Origin: Acanthopleura granulata
Taxonomy: Eukaryota; Mollusca; Polyplacophora; Chitonida; Chitonidae
Assembly (NCBI GenBank): GCA_016165875.1
Contig: JABBOT010000080.1
Coordinates: 19,788,141 to 19,852,140, forward strand
DNA: 64,000 bases
Reading direction: 5' to 3'
Part shown: positions 37,201 through 45,959 of the stretch, piece after piece
Layout: the number at the start of each line of letters is the position of its first letter
How positions within the stretch are numbered: position 1 is the first letter of the stretch
The notes under the pieces: generated by a model
The model's database searches: none
The model's input: the letters and a program-made list of their open reading frames with translations, nothing else
Told to the model about the DNA's origin: nothing
Program-made: the position numbers and the translations under genes

Positions 37201-38739
37201 CCTTGCCTCACGTGAACGTGCGTGAACTCGTAGGACTCTTGAAATGCTGACTTCGTTTATATACCCAGCTGCTGATTAAACTGATGTGTAGAGTATGACA
37301 TGTACAGCGCCTTATTCACAGTCACGGCAGCCAACCCCAAAAATAAAAATTGACACTTGATCATCAAAAAGAATCTGGCCAGTTACCCAATGGTTCAATG
37401 AACTGGAAGAGTTTGTCGACGATGGTGAGGGCGGCCCTGTACTGGTGGAGTCTGTACAGCAGCACTGCCTGGTTGTAATAGATGATACCATGGTCCACAT
37501 CCTCCACACTCTCCGCATTTTCTGATGGGATATGAGACTGTCAAATAAAGGAAGAGAGTTACCACATTTCTCTGACAGGATGAGACAGTCAACTAAAGAA
37601 AGACAGTTACCACATTTTCTCAGGGCATGAGGGACTGTCAAATAGACAAGGTACACAGTAACCACAATTTCTCACAGCATGTGAGATTGTCCAGTAGACA
37701 AGGCACACAGTTACCACATTTTCTCACGGGATGTGGAACTGTCAAATAGACAAGGTACACAGTTACCACATTTTCTCCCAGGATGTGAGATAGTCAAGTA
37801 GACAAGGCACACAGTTACCACATTTTCTTATGGGATGTGGAACTGTCAAATAGACAAGGTATATTTTCTCACGGGATGTGAGATTGTCTAGTTGACAAGG
37901 TACACATTTACCACATTTTCTTACGGGATGTGAGACTGTCAAATAGACAAGGTACGCAGTTACCACATTTTCTCACAGGATATGACATTGTCAAGTAGAC
38001 AAGGTACACAGTTACTACATTTTCTTACGGGATGTGGGACTGTCAAATAGACAAGGTACGCAGTTACCACATTTTCTTACAGGATGTGAGACTGTGAAGT
38101 AGACAACCTACACAGTTACTACATTTTCTTACGGGATGTGGGATTGTCAAATAGACAAGGCACACAGTTACCACATTTTCTCACAGGGTGTGAGATTGTC
38201 AAATAGACAAGGTACACAGATACCACATTTTCTCACAGGATGTGAGATTGTCAAGTAGGGAAGGTACACAGTCACTACATCTCCAGCAGTATTCTGACAG
38301 GATGTCTGATTGACAAGTAGACAAATGTATATAATAATTTGAATTACGATTAATGTCATACTCAAGAATGTTTCAATTAAATAATACGATAACAGCCAGT
38401 TTTATAAGTGGTGTCTGCTTAAATTCTGATGTACTATGCATATATGTATAAACTCACCAACTGACAGACTTTGCTCAGTGCTTGCCTAAACTCTGCTGTT
38501 TTACAGAACTTTGAACTGTAGAATTCGGTTACAGCTTTATTGTGCACAACTTTGGGGTCATTTGACCTTTGACTCAAGAGCTTGTTCATTGATTGGCTGC
38601 ATTGTTCATATTGTGACTTCTCAAACTCCTGCATGGCTTGACTGGCCACCTCCCTCTGGTGTTCAGTAACAGGTGGTAGAGAAGGGGCAGGCAACTCCTG
38701 CTTCTCAGCCTGATCATCTTGCTTCTGCATATCTGTCAT
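25270..38739 (-). CDS. CNOT10: CCR4-NOT transcription complex subunit 10 (spliced gene, 15 coding exons)
   Basis: Coding exons, 5' to 3': 38739-38458, 37537-37387, 36632-36571, 36035-35844, 35127-35044, 34255-34000, 32396-32194, 31866-31751, 30900-30769, 30471-30397, 29626-29513, 28932-28802, 28080-28012, 26972-26851, 25342-25270. All junctions are GT-AG and the phases agree (0,1,0,0,0,1,0,2,2,2,2,1,1,0,1), giving about 687 codons against 744 in human. Diagnostic blocks include [84 protein letters not shown] and [17 protein letters not shown], the TPR-like helices of CNOT10. The protein joins CNOT11 on the CNOT1 N-terminus in the cytoplasmic deadenylase complex. The poorly conserved linker (exon 4, [14 protein letters not shown]) is acidic/polar as in orthologues. 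The C-terminal ~50 residues and the stop were not found with confidence. Confidence 0.95.
27496..27676. mobile_element. MITE with perfect 21-bp terminal inverted repeats (CNOT10 intron)
   Basis: 27496-27516 (AGATATGATTTCCTACACTG...) is the exact reverse complement of 27656-27676. Inner sequence ACTCAAACTCGTGACT / AGTCATGAGTTCGAGT extends the pairing imperfectly. No coding capacity. It touches the next MITE at its right end. Confidence 0.8.
27685..27854. mobile_element. MITE family M, copy 1, perfect 20-bp TIRs (CNOT10 intron)
   Basis: The ends TCTTCAACCTTTTCAACCAC and GTGGTTGAAAAGGTTGAAGA are exact reverse complements, 170 bp end to end. Two further copies lie in other CNOT10 introns. Confidence 0.85.
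28370..28550 (-). mobile_element. SINE family A, 5'-truncated (CNOT10 intron)
   Basis: Starts with TTATTTACTTATTTATTTGA, then the GGTGTTTTACACC end and the GGAGGAAACAGGGCAGAGCCC body; ends near the GGCTGGAGAGGA block without the tRNA head. Confidence 0.85.
30943..31292 (-). mobile_element. tRNA-derived SINE (family B), CNOT10 intron
   Basis: Minus-strand reading has a tRNA-like head (CACTGTGGCCTGGTGGTCAGAG) and a body with TGAGTGGGTGGGGTGTCATG. The 3' end is the complement of TTACATTGTACTACACAATT. Four related copies occur elsewhere in the window. Confidence 0.8.
32466..32590 (-). mobile_element. degenerate SINE fragment (CNOT10 intron)
   Basis: TTGTTCCACACTGTACTCAAGATCTTTCCAC resembles the family A 3' end, followed by AAACCACCAACCTTGGGAAAGTTACTGACAAAC, resembling the family E body. 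A mosaic or two fragments. Confidence 0.5.
32605..32816. mobile_element. MITE family M, copy 2 (CNOT10 intron)
   Basis: Ends are TCTGCAGCTTTTTCAATTAT and GTGGTTGAAAAGGTAGAAGA; the interior shares AAAATGATTTGTTTGT and TTTATGCATACA with copy 1. Diverged TIRs indicate an older insertion. Confidence 0.75.
35189..35365 (-). mobile_element. SINE family A, 5'-truncated (CNOT10 intron)
   Basis: TTTGTTTATTTATTTGATTGG, then GGCATTATGGTGGGAGGAAACC and CATGACCATATGCAG; it ends near a diverged GTACGG-like block. Confidence 0.8.
36069..36475 (-). mobile_element. SINE family A copy interrupted by MITE M, plus a second SINE tail (CNOT10 intron)
   Basis: The SINE 3' tail (TTTATTTATTTATTTGATTGG) is at 36072-36097 and its tRNA-like head (minus GACTGAGTTGGTTAGCGCGC) at about 36318-36432. 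MITE copy 3 occupies the gap and the central SINE body is missing. A further family A 3' end starts near 36434. Confidence 0.75.
36112..36300. mobile_element. MITE family M, copy 3, nested in a SINE (CNOT10 intron)
   Basis: Starts TTTTCAAACTTTTCAACCAT, ends ATGGTTGAAAAGCTAAGA, and shares AATAATGATTTGTTTGTGTGATT and TGTCAGAATGTTTCAAAATATTGG with copy 1. Confidence 0.75.
37538..38300. repeat. 52-bp minisatellite built from the CNOT10 exon 2-3 splice acceptor junction
   Basis: About 15 units, exact 52-bp spacing in the centre (for example 37706 to 37758). On the minus strand a unit reads CTTGTCTATTTGACAG then TCTCACATCCCGTAAGAAAATGTG. The real exon junction at 37537/37538 reads TTATTTGACAG then TCTCATATCCCATCAGAAAATGCG. 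The array fills the intron right up to the exon. Most units keep the AG acceptor and many also carry a GTAAGA/GTGAGA donor 11 nt later. Confidence 0.9.
38325..38405 (-). mobile_element. degenerate SINE family A 3' end (CNOT10 intron)
   Basis: ATTAATGTCATACTCAAGAATGTTTCAATTAAATAATACGATAACAGCCAG is a diverged version of the family A 3' region. It lies directly beside the 52-bp array. Confidence 0.5.
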
Positions 38740-38763
38740 CCTTGCTAGAGCAAATATTCAGAT
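38740..38763 (-). other. CNOT10 5'-UTR part of the first coding exon
   Basis: A strong acceptor (TTCTGTTGTGGTTTCAG) ends at 38764, and the exon runs from 38763 to the ATG at 38739 (context GCAAGGATGA). This shows that at least one upstream noncoding exon exists. Confidence 0.7.
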
Positions 38764-40707
38764 CTGAAACCACAACAGAAAAGCATAAAACTTCTATAAC
38801 TCTAACCGCAAGAAAGTTTCCATCTATTTTGGCAGGTTTAAAAAGTATTAACTGTAAATCAAATTAACAAGGATTGGCTGTATGGCTCAAATCTGAAAAG
38901 TGAAGGATTTCCTTCATGGAAGTGGCACTGATATACATGTTCTATCCTTAATTTAATAGGTTAGTTATACACTATATCACATTACTACATTTTAGGATTC
39001 TAAATAGAATGAGTCATATGTTCACCTAATGAAATATTTTTTCCATTGATTCAACTGTTGTGCCTTTGACATTCCAAATGTACTAATTTTTATGACCTCA
39101 AACAAACAGCTTTCTCTATGGGGACTGCACCCTTCATACTTTAAATAATTAACTTTTGACTTTTAAGAGCACTGTTATCAGCTGGTATCCCCTTGTGTAA
39201 CACCTATACAGTGATTTTCGTGACTGTTTCAGGAGAGAAGATAATTTTTACAACAAGAATGTTGAGTTCTCCATTTAAGAAAATAACTAGCTGAGGAGGT
39301 ACATGTACAGTGAAGTGGGCCCACTTTTCGCACACAGAACACCCCCATCACTTTCTGCCATTCACCTTGGAGTGATTGATTCCCCAGTTCAAATCCATGC
39401 CTATCAAATATCCTCTCTCCAGACAATGAAATTCTAAATAAATCAATTTTGTACACCTTTCCTTTATATCATTCTTCTTGTTAGGCCCACAGGCCTTTTC
39501 GTAAAAAACAGGCTAATAATCCAATTAAATTAAAGGTTTACTTGGCTGAGCTGCTTAATAATCCTGATACAGACCTACAGGGGATAAACATTCCTTATTC
39601 CTGCACATTGCATCATGGGGCTTACTGTACAGTGTATTTTGAGTTGAAATGCAGTAGAAAAATATTATGGTGACCATCACGTTCAGGTCAACTATTGTCT
39701 TACAGGACAGTTTCAGAGAGTGGATCAGCTAAGTGATATAAAAGGTAATATACCCATGCTAAAAGATAAGATAACAAAAATTTGACCAAATGACCCAAGG
39801 ATGGTTACTGAACTAACATATCTACTACCATTGTTGCAAATGTCGCCCTGGGCCTAACTTTTTATAGGACGACACTGGAAACCCAGTTCCCGGATCAAAT
39901 TTTCCCCCATCTATGCTGTTACTCACCACCAACAAGATATCACTCACTCATATGAACATGCTACTCACCACCATGTTGTTACTTGTACAAATCCACGCAA
40001 CAATATGCAACCATGGCCATCACAGGGGATTTGAAATGTGACAATGAAGACAGAAAAAAGTTGTGGAAAAAATAAGGTTAGGGACTGGAAACCTGCAGTG
40101 TTTCTACTTGACGACTGGTGCAATTGTGGCAACGCTCGGGATAAACTGCATTGTGTGAGCTCAACCTCCAACTTTGAACCAGGTGACAAGTGCAATGATG
40201 GTACATACATGAACATCAACTTTGTTCAATATCAATCGGCACTGTTGAGACCAAATTTACTAGTTTAAAGAATCATTTTTTCCAGATTTTCTGACTCACC
40301 GTGTAGTTGGTAACCATTTGTCCAACAACAGATCTTTCGGTAAAGTAATTATTTGATGATAATTTCAATGTTCGCCTTTTCAACAACTGACAAGACTGTC
40401 TAAAAGTAAACGATCATTCCATATGATGTCTAATTCAGTTAAATTAAACGTTGGGTATCTTTTCAACAATTTATGATATTTTTTGAGGCATGTGCGTATC
40501 AGACATTGTTGAAAATAAACATCAACATCCAATTTAACTGAACTATTTGTGGTCCAATTTTCGTTATCTTATTGTTTACCGACCGTCACAACTTGATGAC
40601 TAGGGCTTCGCGCAAAATTTTCCAAGCATAACCCTACGTTAATGCTGAAAATATTACCGCATTCAATAAATATTCATTAAAGAAATACATCAATCTCGAT
40701 TATTTAC

Positions 40708-40900
40708 CTGAAAAGAAAAAGCGGGCAAATGAGCGCTGAAAGTTTCAGGGCAGTCTCATCATTCGTCTGGAGAGCTCTTCAGGGGGAACTACTCGGGTGA
40801 TTCTGGTCTGCAAATTGCAGTCACCACTAGATACCGTTGCGCAGAAGTAAAACTATAGAAGGAATAGAAAGATAGACGGCGTCTCCTTGTAGAAGGCGGG
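40708..40900 (-). other. candidate CNOT10 noncoding first exon and promoter region
   Basis: A good donor (TTTTCAG followed by GTAAATAAT) ends a candidate exon at 40708, 1.9 kb upstream of the acceptor at 38764. The 5' end is unknown; 40.75-40.90 kb is more GC-rich than its surroundings, as a promoter might be. Confidence 0.4.
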
Positions 40901-41139
40901 TTGCAATGCTGACGTATTTATACAGTGTTGCCTCACTGCAGATTGATTGCAGACTGACACACCAGACACCTGAGCTGTCGTCATAGCCGCCTTGTCAGAT
41001 ACTTTACGATACACGGATCTTTAAAAACATGTGAACATCTACCAGTCTGGAAACACGCCTTTAAATGAGGTTTAGACGTAAACGCAATCAGAACAAGTTT
41101 TCTCGAAGGATTGTTGAGCAACTTATATAGGTACTTGTA

Positions 41140-41408
41140 ACGTGGTCGCATACTAAATTCCTCCGAAGTGCTGTAGGCTCACTGCGACTATCTGGCCCTC
41201 GGGCGATTACGAGGTCGCGTGTTCGCAACAATTCAGCTCTGAGCCGTTTCGGCTGCGGCTTTAAGTCAAGAGATTTGTCAGGTACCTGGCGGTCGGTGGT
41301 TTAGGCCACTAGGCCCATTCCGGCCTCTGCGCTTTCCACCACCCATGGACCTGGTCGCCTAACTACCACGGCGTTAGGCCTAAATACCAATCAATCAATC
41401 AATCAATC
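41140..41408 (+). mobile_element. tRNA-derived SINE with (AATC)n tail (family C)
   Basis: A head-like CACTGCGACTATCTGGCCCTCGGGCG / GAGGTCGCGTGTTCGC region leads to a body ending CGGCGTTAGGCCTAAATACC and the tail CAATCAATCAATCAATC. Confidence 0.65.
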
Positions 41409-41488
41409 TGTCGTTAGGGCATCTAATTACAATACCAATGTGCGGGCTCAGTGCCGGCCCAGCAGATGTGAAGAGCATAACTGTATGT

Positions 41489-41855
41489 GGATTTTGAATC
41501 GTCTCGGTGGCCTAGTTGTTAAAGCGTCCGTGTCCAATTCGGGAAATCCGGGATCATTTTTGGGTAGGATGAGTGAAAAAAAAAATGGCACTTGTTGCTG
41601 TCTCACTTGGCTCTTGGCGCACAGAGGTTACAGCAAAAAAACACGATAGGTAAGCCCGGTTTCAGTATAATGTGACTGAGTGGGGTGTCATGTCTGGTGT
41701 CTTCGGAATGACGTTCCAGAGGCAGTAGCACATTGGTGGCATGGATTCGCCCTGCCACCAGGAGACACAGCATATCTACATTCTAAGGACTCTTAGTGGT
41801 CATATGACTGAAAAATTGTTGAGTACGACGTAAAACGCAAACATACATGCATACA
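41489..41855 (+). mobile_element. SINE family B, full length
   Basis: tRNA-like head (TCTCGGTGGCCTAGTTGTTAAAGCG), body (ATAATGTGACTGAGTGGGGTGTCATG) and 3' end (AAAAATTGTTGAGTACGACGTAAAAC) followed by CATACATGCATACATACA. Confidence 0.85.
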
Positions 41856-42026
41856 TACACGTGTGGATTTCCAACACTCATATGATTAGTCGACGAGAAC
41901 TTCAGTTTACAATTACCGGTACAATACTCTCGATCCTGATTCGAAGCATGGGCTACTTAATTGACTATACAATCCATAATATTTGCATTTTCCCCTTTTT
42001 TTTAGGTAAGCATATATGTACATGCT

Positions 42027-42392
42027 CGGGTGTTACATTGTACTCCCCTAGTCAACAATTTTTCAGTTATATGGCAAGGAGTCCTTATAAAATGTACATG
42101 CATGCACTGTGTGCTCTTGAGGCAGGGCGAGCCCATGTCGCCAAAGTGCTACCCCCTGACCGGAACATCATGCCGAAGACACCAGACAAGACACCCCACT
42201 CAGTCACATTGTACTGACTCCGGGGACACCGGTCCTGTTTCCTTGCTCTAATATCTCAGTGCTGAGATCCATGCGAGGCGGTATGACGTCCCATTTTTAA
42301 AGTCTTTAGTATGACCCGACCATAGACTGATCCCGGATCTCCCGGCCTCGAGGCAAACGCTATAATCACTAATCCACCGAGATGGTCTCTCC
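42027..42392 (-). mobile_element. SINE family B, full length, inverted to the previous copy
   Basis: Plus strand starts GTGTTACATTGTACTCCCCTAGTCAAC and ends CACTAATCCACCGAGATGG, the complement of the family B head. With the copy at 41489-41855 it forms an inverted pair 170 bp apart. Confidence 0.85.
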
Positions 42393-42524
42393 ACATAAGA
42401 TTGGTTAAGCCAGTTAAGTCTCCGTCACGAGCAGTATGCAGTGCGTCACGTCATGTCTGTTATCATATGCAAATAGCGTTCCGATCAGCGTCTTTCAAGT
42501 AAACAAACCATTTTGTGGAATAGA

Positions 42525-42910
42525 TGTCAAGCACGAAGCAAATAAACATGATCCCTTTGTAAAAGCGACATCAAACTCCAAGTGTCTTAGCAAACAAGAT
42601 CACTCCTTGGAAGCGTCATACTGAAGTCAGGTTGTAAAGAAAGAAACAAGAATCAAGACCATTTTGTGTAAGCGAATTCAAACTCCAAGCAAACAAGGCG
42701 GAGCTTCCTTGAGTTGCTTGAGCGCTTATGCGCCATCGAACTCCAAACAAACAAACAAGGCTGCTCAAGCGCCATCGAACTCCTAACAAACATATAACAT
42801 CACTTTAAGGAAGCGCCATCGAACTCGAAACAAACAAACACGATCAATCTATGGAAGCGACATCGAATGCCACACATACAAACAAGGCAACTTTGTGGAA
42901 GCGAATTAAT
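42525..42910. repeat. degenerate minisatellite (GAAGCGCCATCGAACTCCAA-ACAAACAAACAAG unit)
   Basis: Units of roughly 40-60 bp share GGAAGCG(C/A)CATCGAACTCC followed by AAACAAACAA(G/C)A. About eight diverged copies. Confidence 0.7.
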
Positions 42911-43039
42911 AACAGTTTATTATTTGACGAACTTTTCAATATGTGACGCACAGATGTGCACAGCACAACGGTGAAAGGTAAATGGAAGGTTAACGGGCAC
43001 GCGGACGTCGTCGACAGCTTATTTTTCTTCATTTATGTC

Positions 43040-43215
43040 ATTGTGCTCAGTGTGCTCAAGAATATTTCACTCATACGACGGCGGCGTCAGCATTATGGTG
43101 ACAGGAAAACGTGAGGCGAGAGGAAGCCCACGACCATCCGCGGGTTGCAGCGCTAATCCACTCACCCACGTAGGCACCATCCGCTCATGGTCACCAATTA
43201 GACCTCGCGAAATTG
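43040..43215 (-). mobile_element. SINE family A, partial
   Basis: GTGCTCAAGAATATTTCACTCATACGACGGCGGCG, CAGCATTATGGTGACAGGAAAAC and CCCACGACCATCCGCGGGTTG are shared blocks; the head is diverged. Confidence 0.8.
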
Positions 43216-43427
43216 TACCAGAGGATGGTGTGTAGGCCTACGCCCTGCATGCCCCTTTCTGACGTTTTATTTTTGGCTAGTCATGTGGTGCCACTTTTCA
43301 GGTTGATGGACTTCTGTTTTGAGAATTTAGACCAATCTTATTTGATTTACCTTATGTATTTATCATCTTCCCAGCAAGTGGCGAAACTTGATGACGTTTA
43401 CCTTGATATTTGTTTATTCGAGATTAT

Positions 43428-43545
43428 ATTTATTTATTTATTTGATTATTGTTTAACCCGATATTCACGAACGGGGGAAACCGGAAAGCTCGGGGTAATC
43501 TACCTCCCTTCAACAAGCTGGTGATAAACTTTTCCGCACGTGTGA
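43428..43545 (-). mobile_element. SINE-like element, family E
   Basis: TTTATTTATTTATTTGATTATTG tail, then GGGGGAAACCGGAAAGCTCGGGGTAATC and CTTCAACAAGCTGGTGATAAACTTTTCCGCACG. Related bodies are at 45338-45430 and 48236-48310. Confidence 0.6.
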
Positions 43546-43859
43546 ACTGGGCCTACAGATAATATACATACATGTGCGAAAAACTAGCGAAAGACTTACG
43601 TGCAATTGTACATTATAATTTAACGAACGCGTACAGTGTCACACGAACGCCGATTTCCGCTTATTGTTAGGAAGAAAAGTGAAAGTGGGGAAATGTACAA
43701 ATTCTCAGTCAAAGGCCTGTTTTGAACCCGCAAAACATGGATTGTCCTAGTGATTGGTAGGAAATCTCCTTCCCGATCAACCGATTCGGCCATGGAGACC
43801 CTTTTTCTTTCAGAGCTCATTCAAATAAATAAATAAAAATAAATGTAAAAATAAATATT

Positions 43860-45330
43860 AAACAACACAACATGATTTATAAATTAAAATTGTCAACCAT
43901 TTATTTAATGCAGAAGTACGACGTTAAATTTAGATGTCATCGTCACGTGGCATGTCGTTCTTGACCTAGATCAAGGTGCAGTTTTTGTCTCGGCTTTGTC
44001 TGCGTTGATTTCCATACAAATTCGACCGGGAACAAAAAGCACTTTTGGAAATCCCACGAGAGATGGGCACTTTGGAGTTGACTGACGATCAGTTTTCTCT
44101 GCAACGGGCGTTACAATTGTAGGAAGAGGTTAGCTAGAGCTCCACATTTTACTTGACAAAATACTCGTATATTTAAACCTAGCTAAGTGTAAACATGTCT
44201 TAGGTAGCGTACTGTCGCCTTTGTAGTGCAAACGTAACGTTTGTAGTTCAGTCGTTACGTAAGCCATGTCTACACTCGGCTAATTTAAACCATAACATTT
44301 ACATTAACCTGCAAAAATGTTACATGACAAGCATATTTCAAGACAATCATATTCCATTACAAGATGAAAATATTCCCTTAATACAAAAATTTAACCAAAA
44401 AAGTGAAATGTTGTTCAATCTAAGCGTCTAATCCGACATTCGTATACCATTCGTTCCAGGTCGATAATGGTAAGATCCATTTCTCAAACAACCCAAAACA
44501 CCAGTTCCCAAAGGAATATGTAAAAATCAATACATTAGTAGCAAATACACTTGATAACAAGTAAAAGAGGAACAGTCATCAGTAAGCAGTAATGTAGGGA
44601 AGACAGTTTATACTAAGCATGACATTCAGTTCAGACTTCAACCGTAGCTAGTGGTCCATAGAAAATTATCCGTTCAAATCTAGATAAGGGACCTCAGTGG
44701 CACTTTGATTGTTACTGTTCAGAAAAGTACCAAGTTGATGTAATGAAGTGGGATTCTTATCCGCCCATAAGAAAGGTTAAGAAGAATTATATGTCGTGTA
44801 TAGCTACGGAATCAATCCATCACCAGACATCCTGAACGCTCTCTCCATACTGGCCAACAAAACTCTTTATTTAGAAAATTTGATTGAAGGCGTGTGCATG
44901 GAATATCTTTCACTCGCTATGTTTTGGATTAATAACTCGTGACACTGATTAAAATCATGATATTTTATGCAGAATCTGACAAATGCTACGTAGCAGGACA
45001 TACACTGTGTACTTGTATGTATTCGCCGGAGCGACGTTTCCCTCATGGACATTTCCCCTTACATGGGCACCTGAACATAGCGGTACAAAAACACAGGGGG
45101 AAATGTCCAGATCCACACACGTCATATGTAGCACACTTAGAGACATGTATAGGTCTACTATCAAAATATGGATCATTTAAAAAGTCAAAATGGAAAATGT
45201 CCGCCTCTTTCATAAAGATTTTATACACACAAGACAACATAAAAATGTTAGGCAATATCTTGACCCCAAAACTTTGTCACGGAAAAATGTTTGTCTTGAT
45301 TGTTGTTTTAGACGCAGTAATCAAGAAGTT
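43860..45330. other. no recognisable gene
   Basis: AT-rich DNA without supported exons. A minus-strand open stretch at 45176-44955 follows a possible phase-1 acceptor downstream of the CAP gene, but the product matches nothing I know. Confidence 0.4.
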
Positions 45331-45337
45331 GTCACTT

Positions 45338-45430
45338 ACAAGATGGTGACCGGTATTATGATTTGAGAAAACCGGAATACCCGGCGTAAACCACCGACCT
45401 TCAGCAGGTTACTGGTGAACTTGGTAACTT
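45338..45430 (-). mobile_element. SINE-like element, family E fragment
   Basis: GATGGTGACCGGTATTATGATTTGAGAAAACCGGAATACCCGGCGTAAACCACCGACCTTCAGC shares blocks with 43428-43545 and 48236-48310. Confidence 0.5.
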
Positions 45431-45710
45431 GATGCCTATCCTAATCGTGATATCTCGATGTAGGTAAGACAAAAAAGCAGAAGTAGTTTTATTTAATTTT
45501 GATCGACTGACATTCGTCTGAAAGTCATGTTTTTCAGTTTGTGAGGCCATAGAAGGTCACGTGTATCATGGGTTTTCACGTTGTTTCTTGAATGAAGCTT
45601 TCAAGTTTTGTGTTTTCACATGGAGTACTTGCTTTGGATGAATTTTATAATTTTTTTGGCCTATGGTTACGAAGGGATAAAACAAGCCCTTCTGGGTTTC
45701 ATTGCCGCGT

Positions 45711-45860
45711 AATTTATTTATTCACTTATTTATTTATTAGATTGGTGTTTAACTCAGTATACTCAAGAATATTTCACTTATAGGACGCGACCAAGATTAT
45801 GGTGGTAGGAAACCGAGTAGAACCCGAGAGACATCCACAACCATCTGCAGGATTAATGAT
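45711..45860 (-). mobile_element. SINE family A, 5'-truncated
   Basis: TTATTTATTAGATTGGTGTTTAACTC, AAGAATATTTCACTTATAGGACG and GGTGGTAGGAAACCGAGTAGAACCC are typical; the head is missing. Confidence 0.8.
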
Positions 45861-45959
45861 TTTTGTTTTTGTAATTTGTTGACGTTAATCAATGGGTTGA
45901 AATGTAAGTAAAGGAAGATTCTGTAAAAGAACGACTGGTTAGTTTAGAGTATATCTTAC

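Noticed and set aside
37312..38365. Several repetitive minus-strand open frames ([19 protein letters not shown])
   Set aside because: They are translations of the 52-bp minisatellite in wrong frames; the true exon frame is different.
44955..45176. A sixth CAP exon (minus), reachable by a phase-1 acceptor or as a Cys-rich frame
   Set aside because: The phase-correct frame has no recognisable domain, and the Cys-rich frame is out of phase; not supportable.
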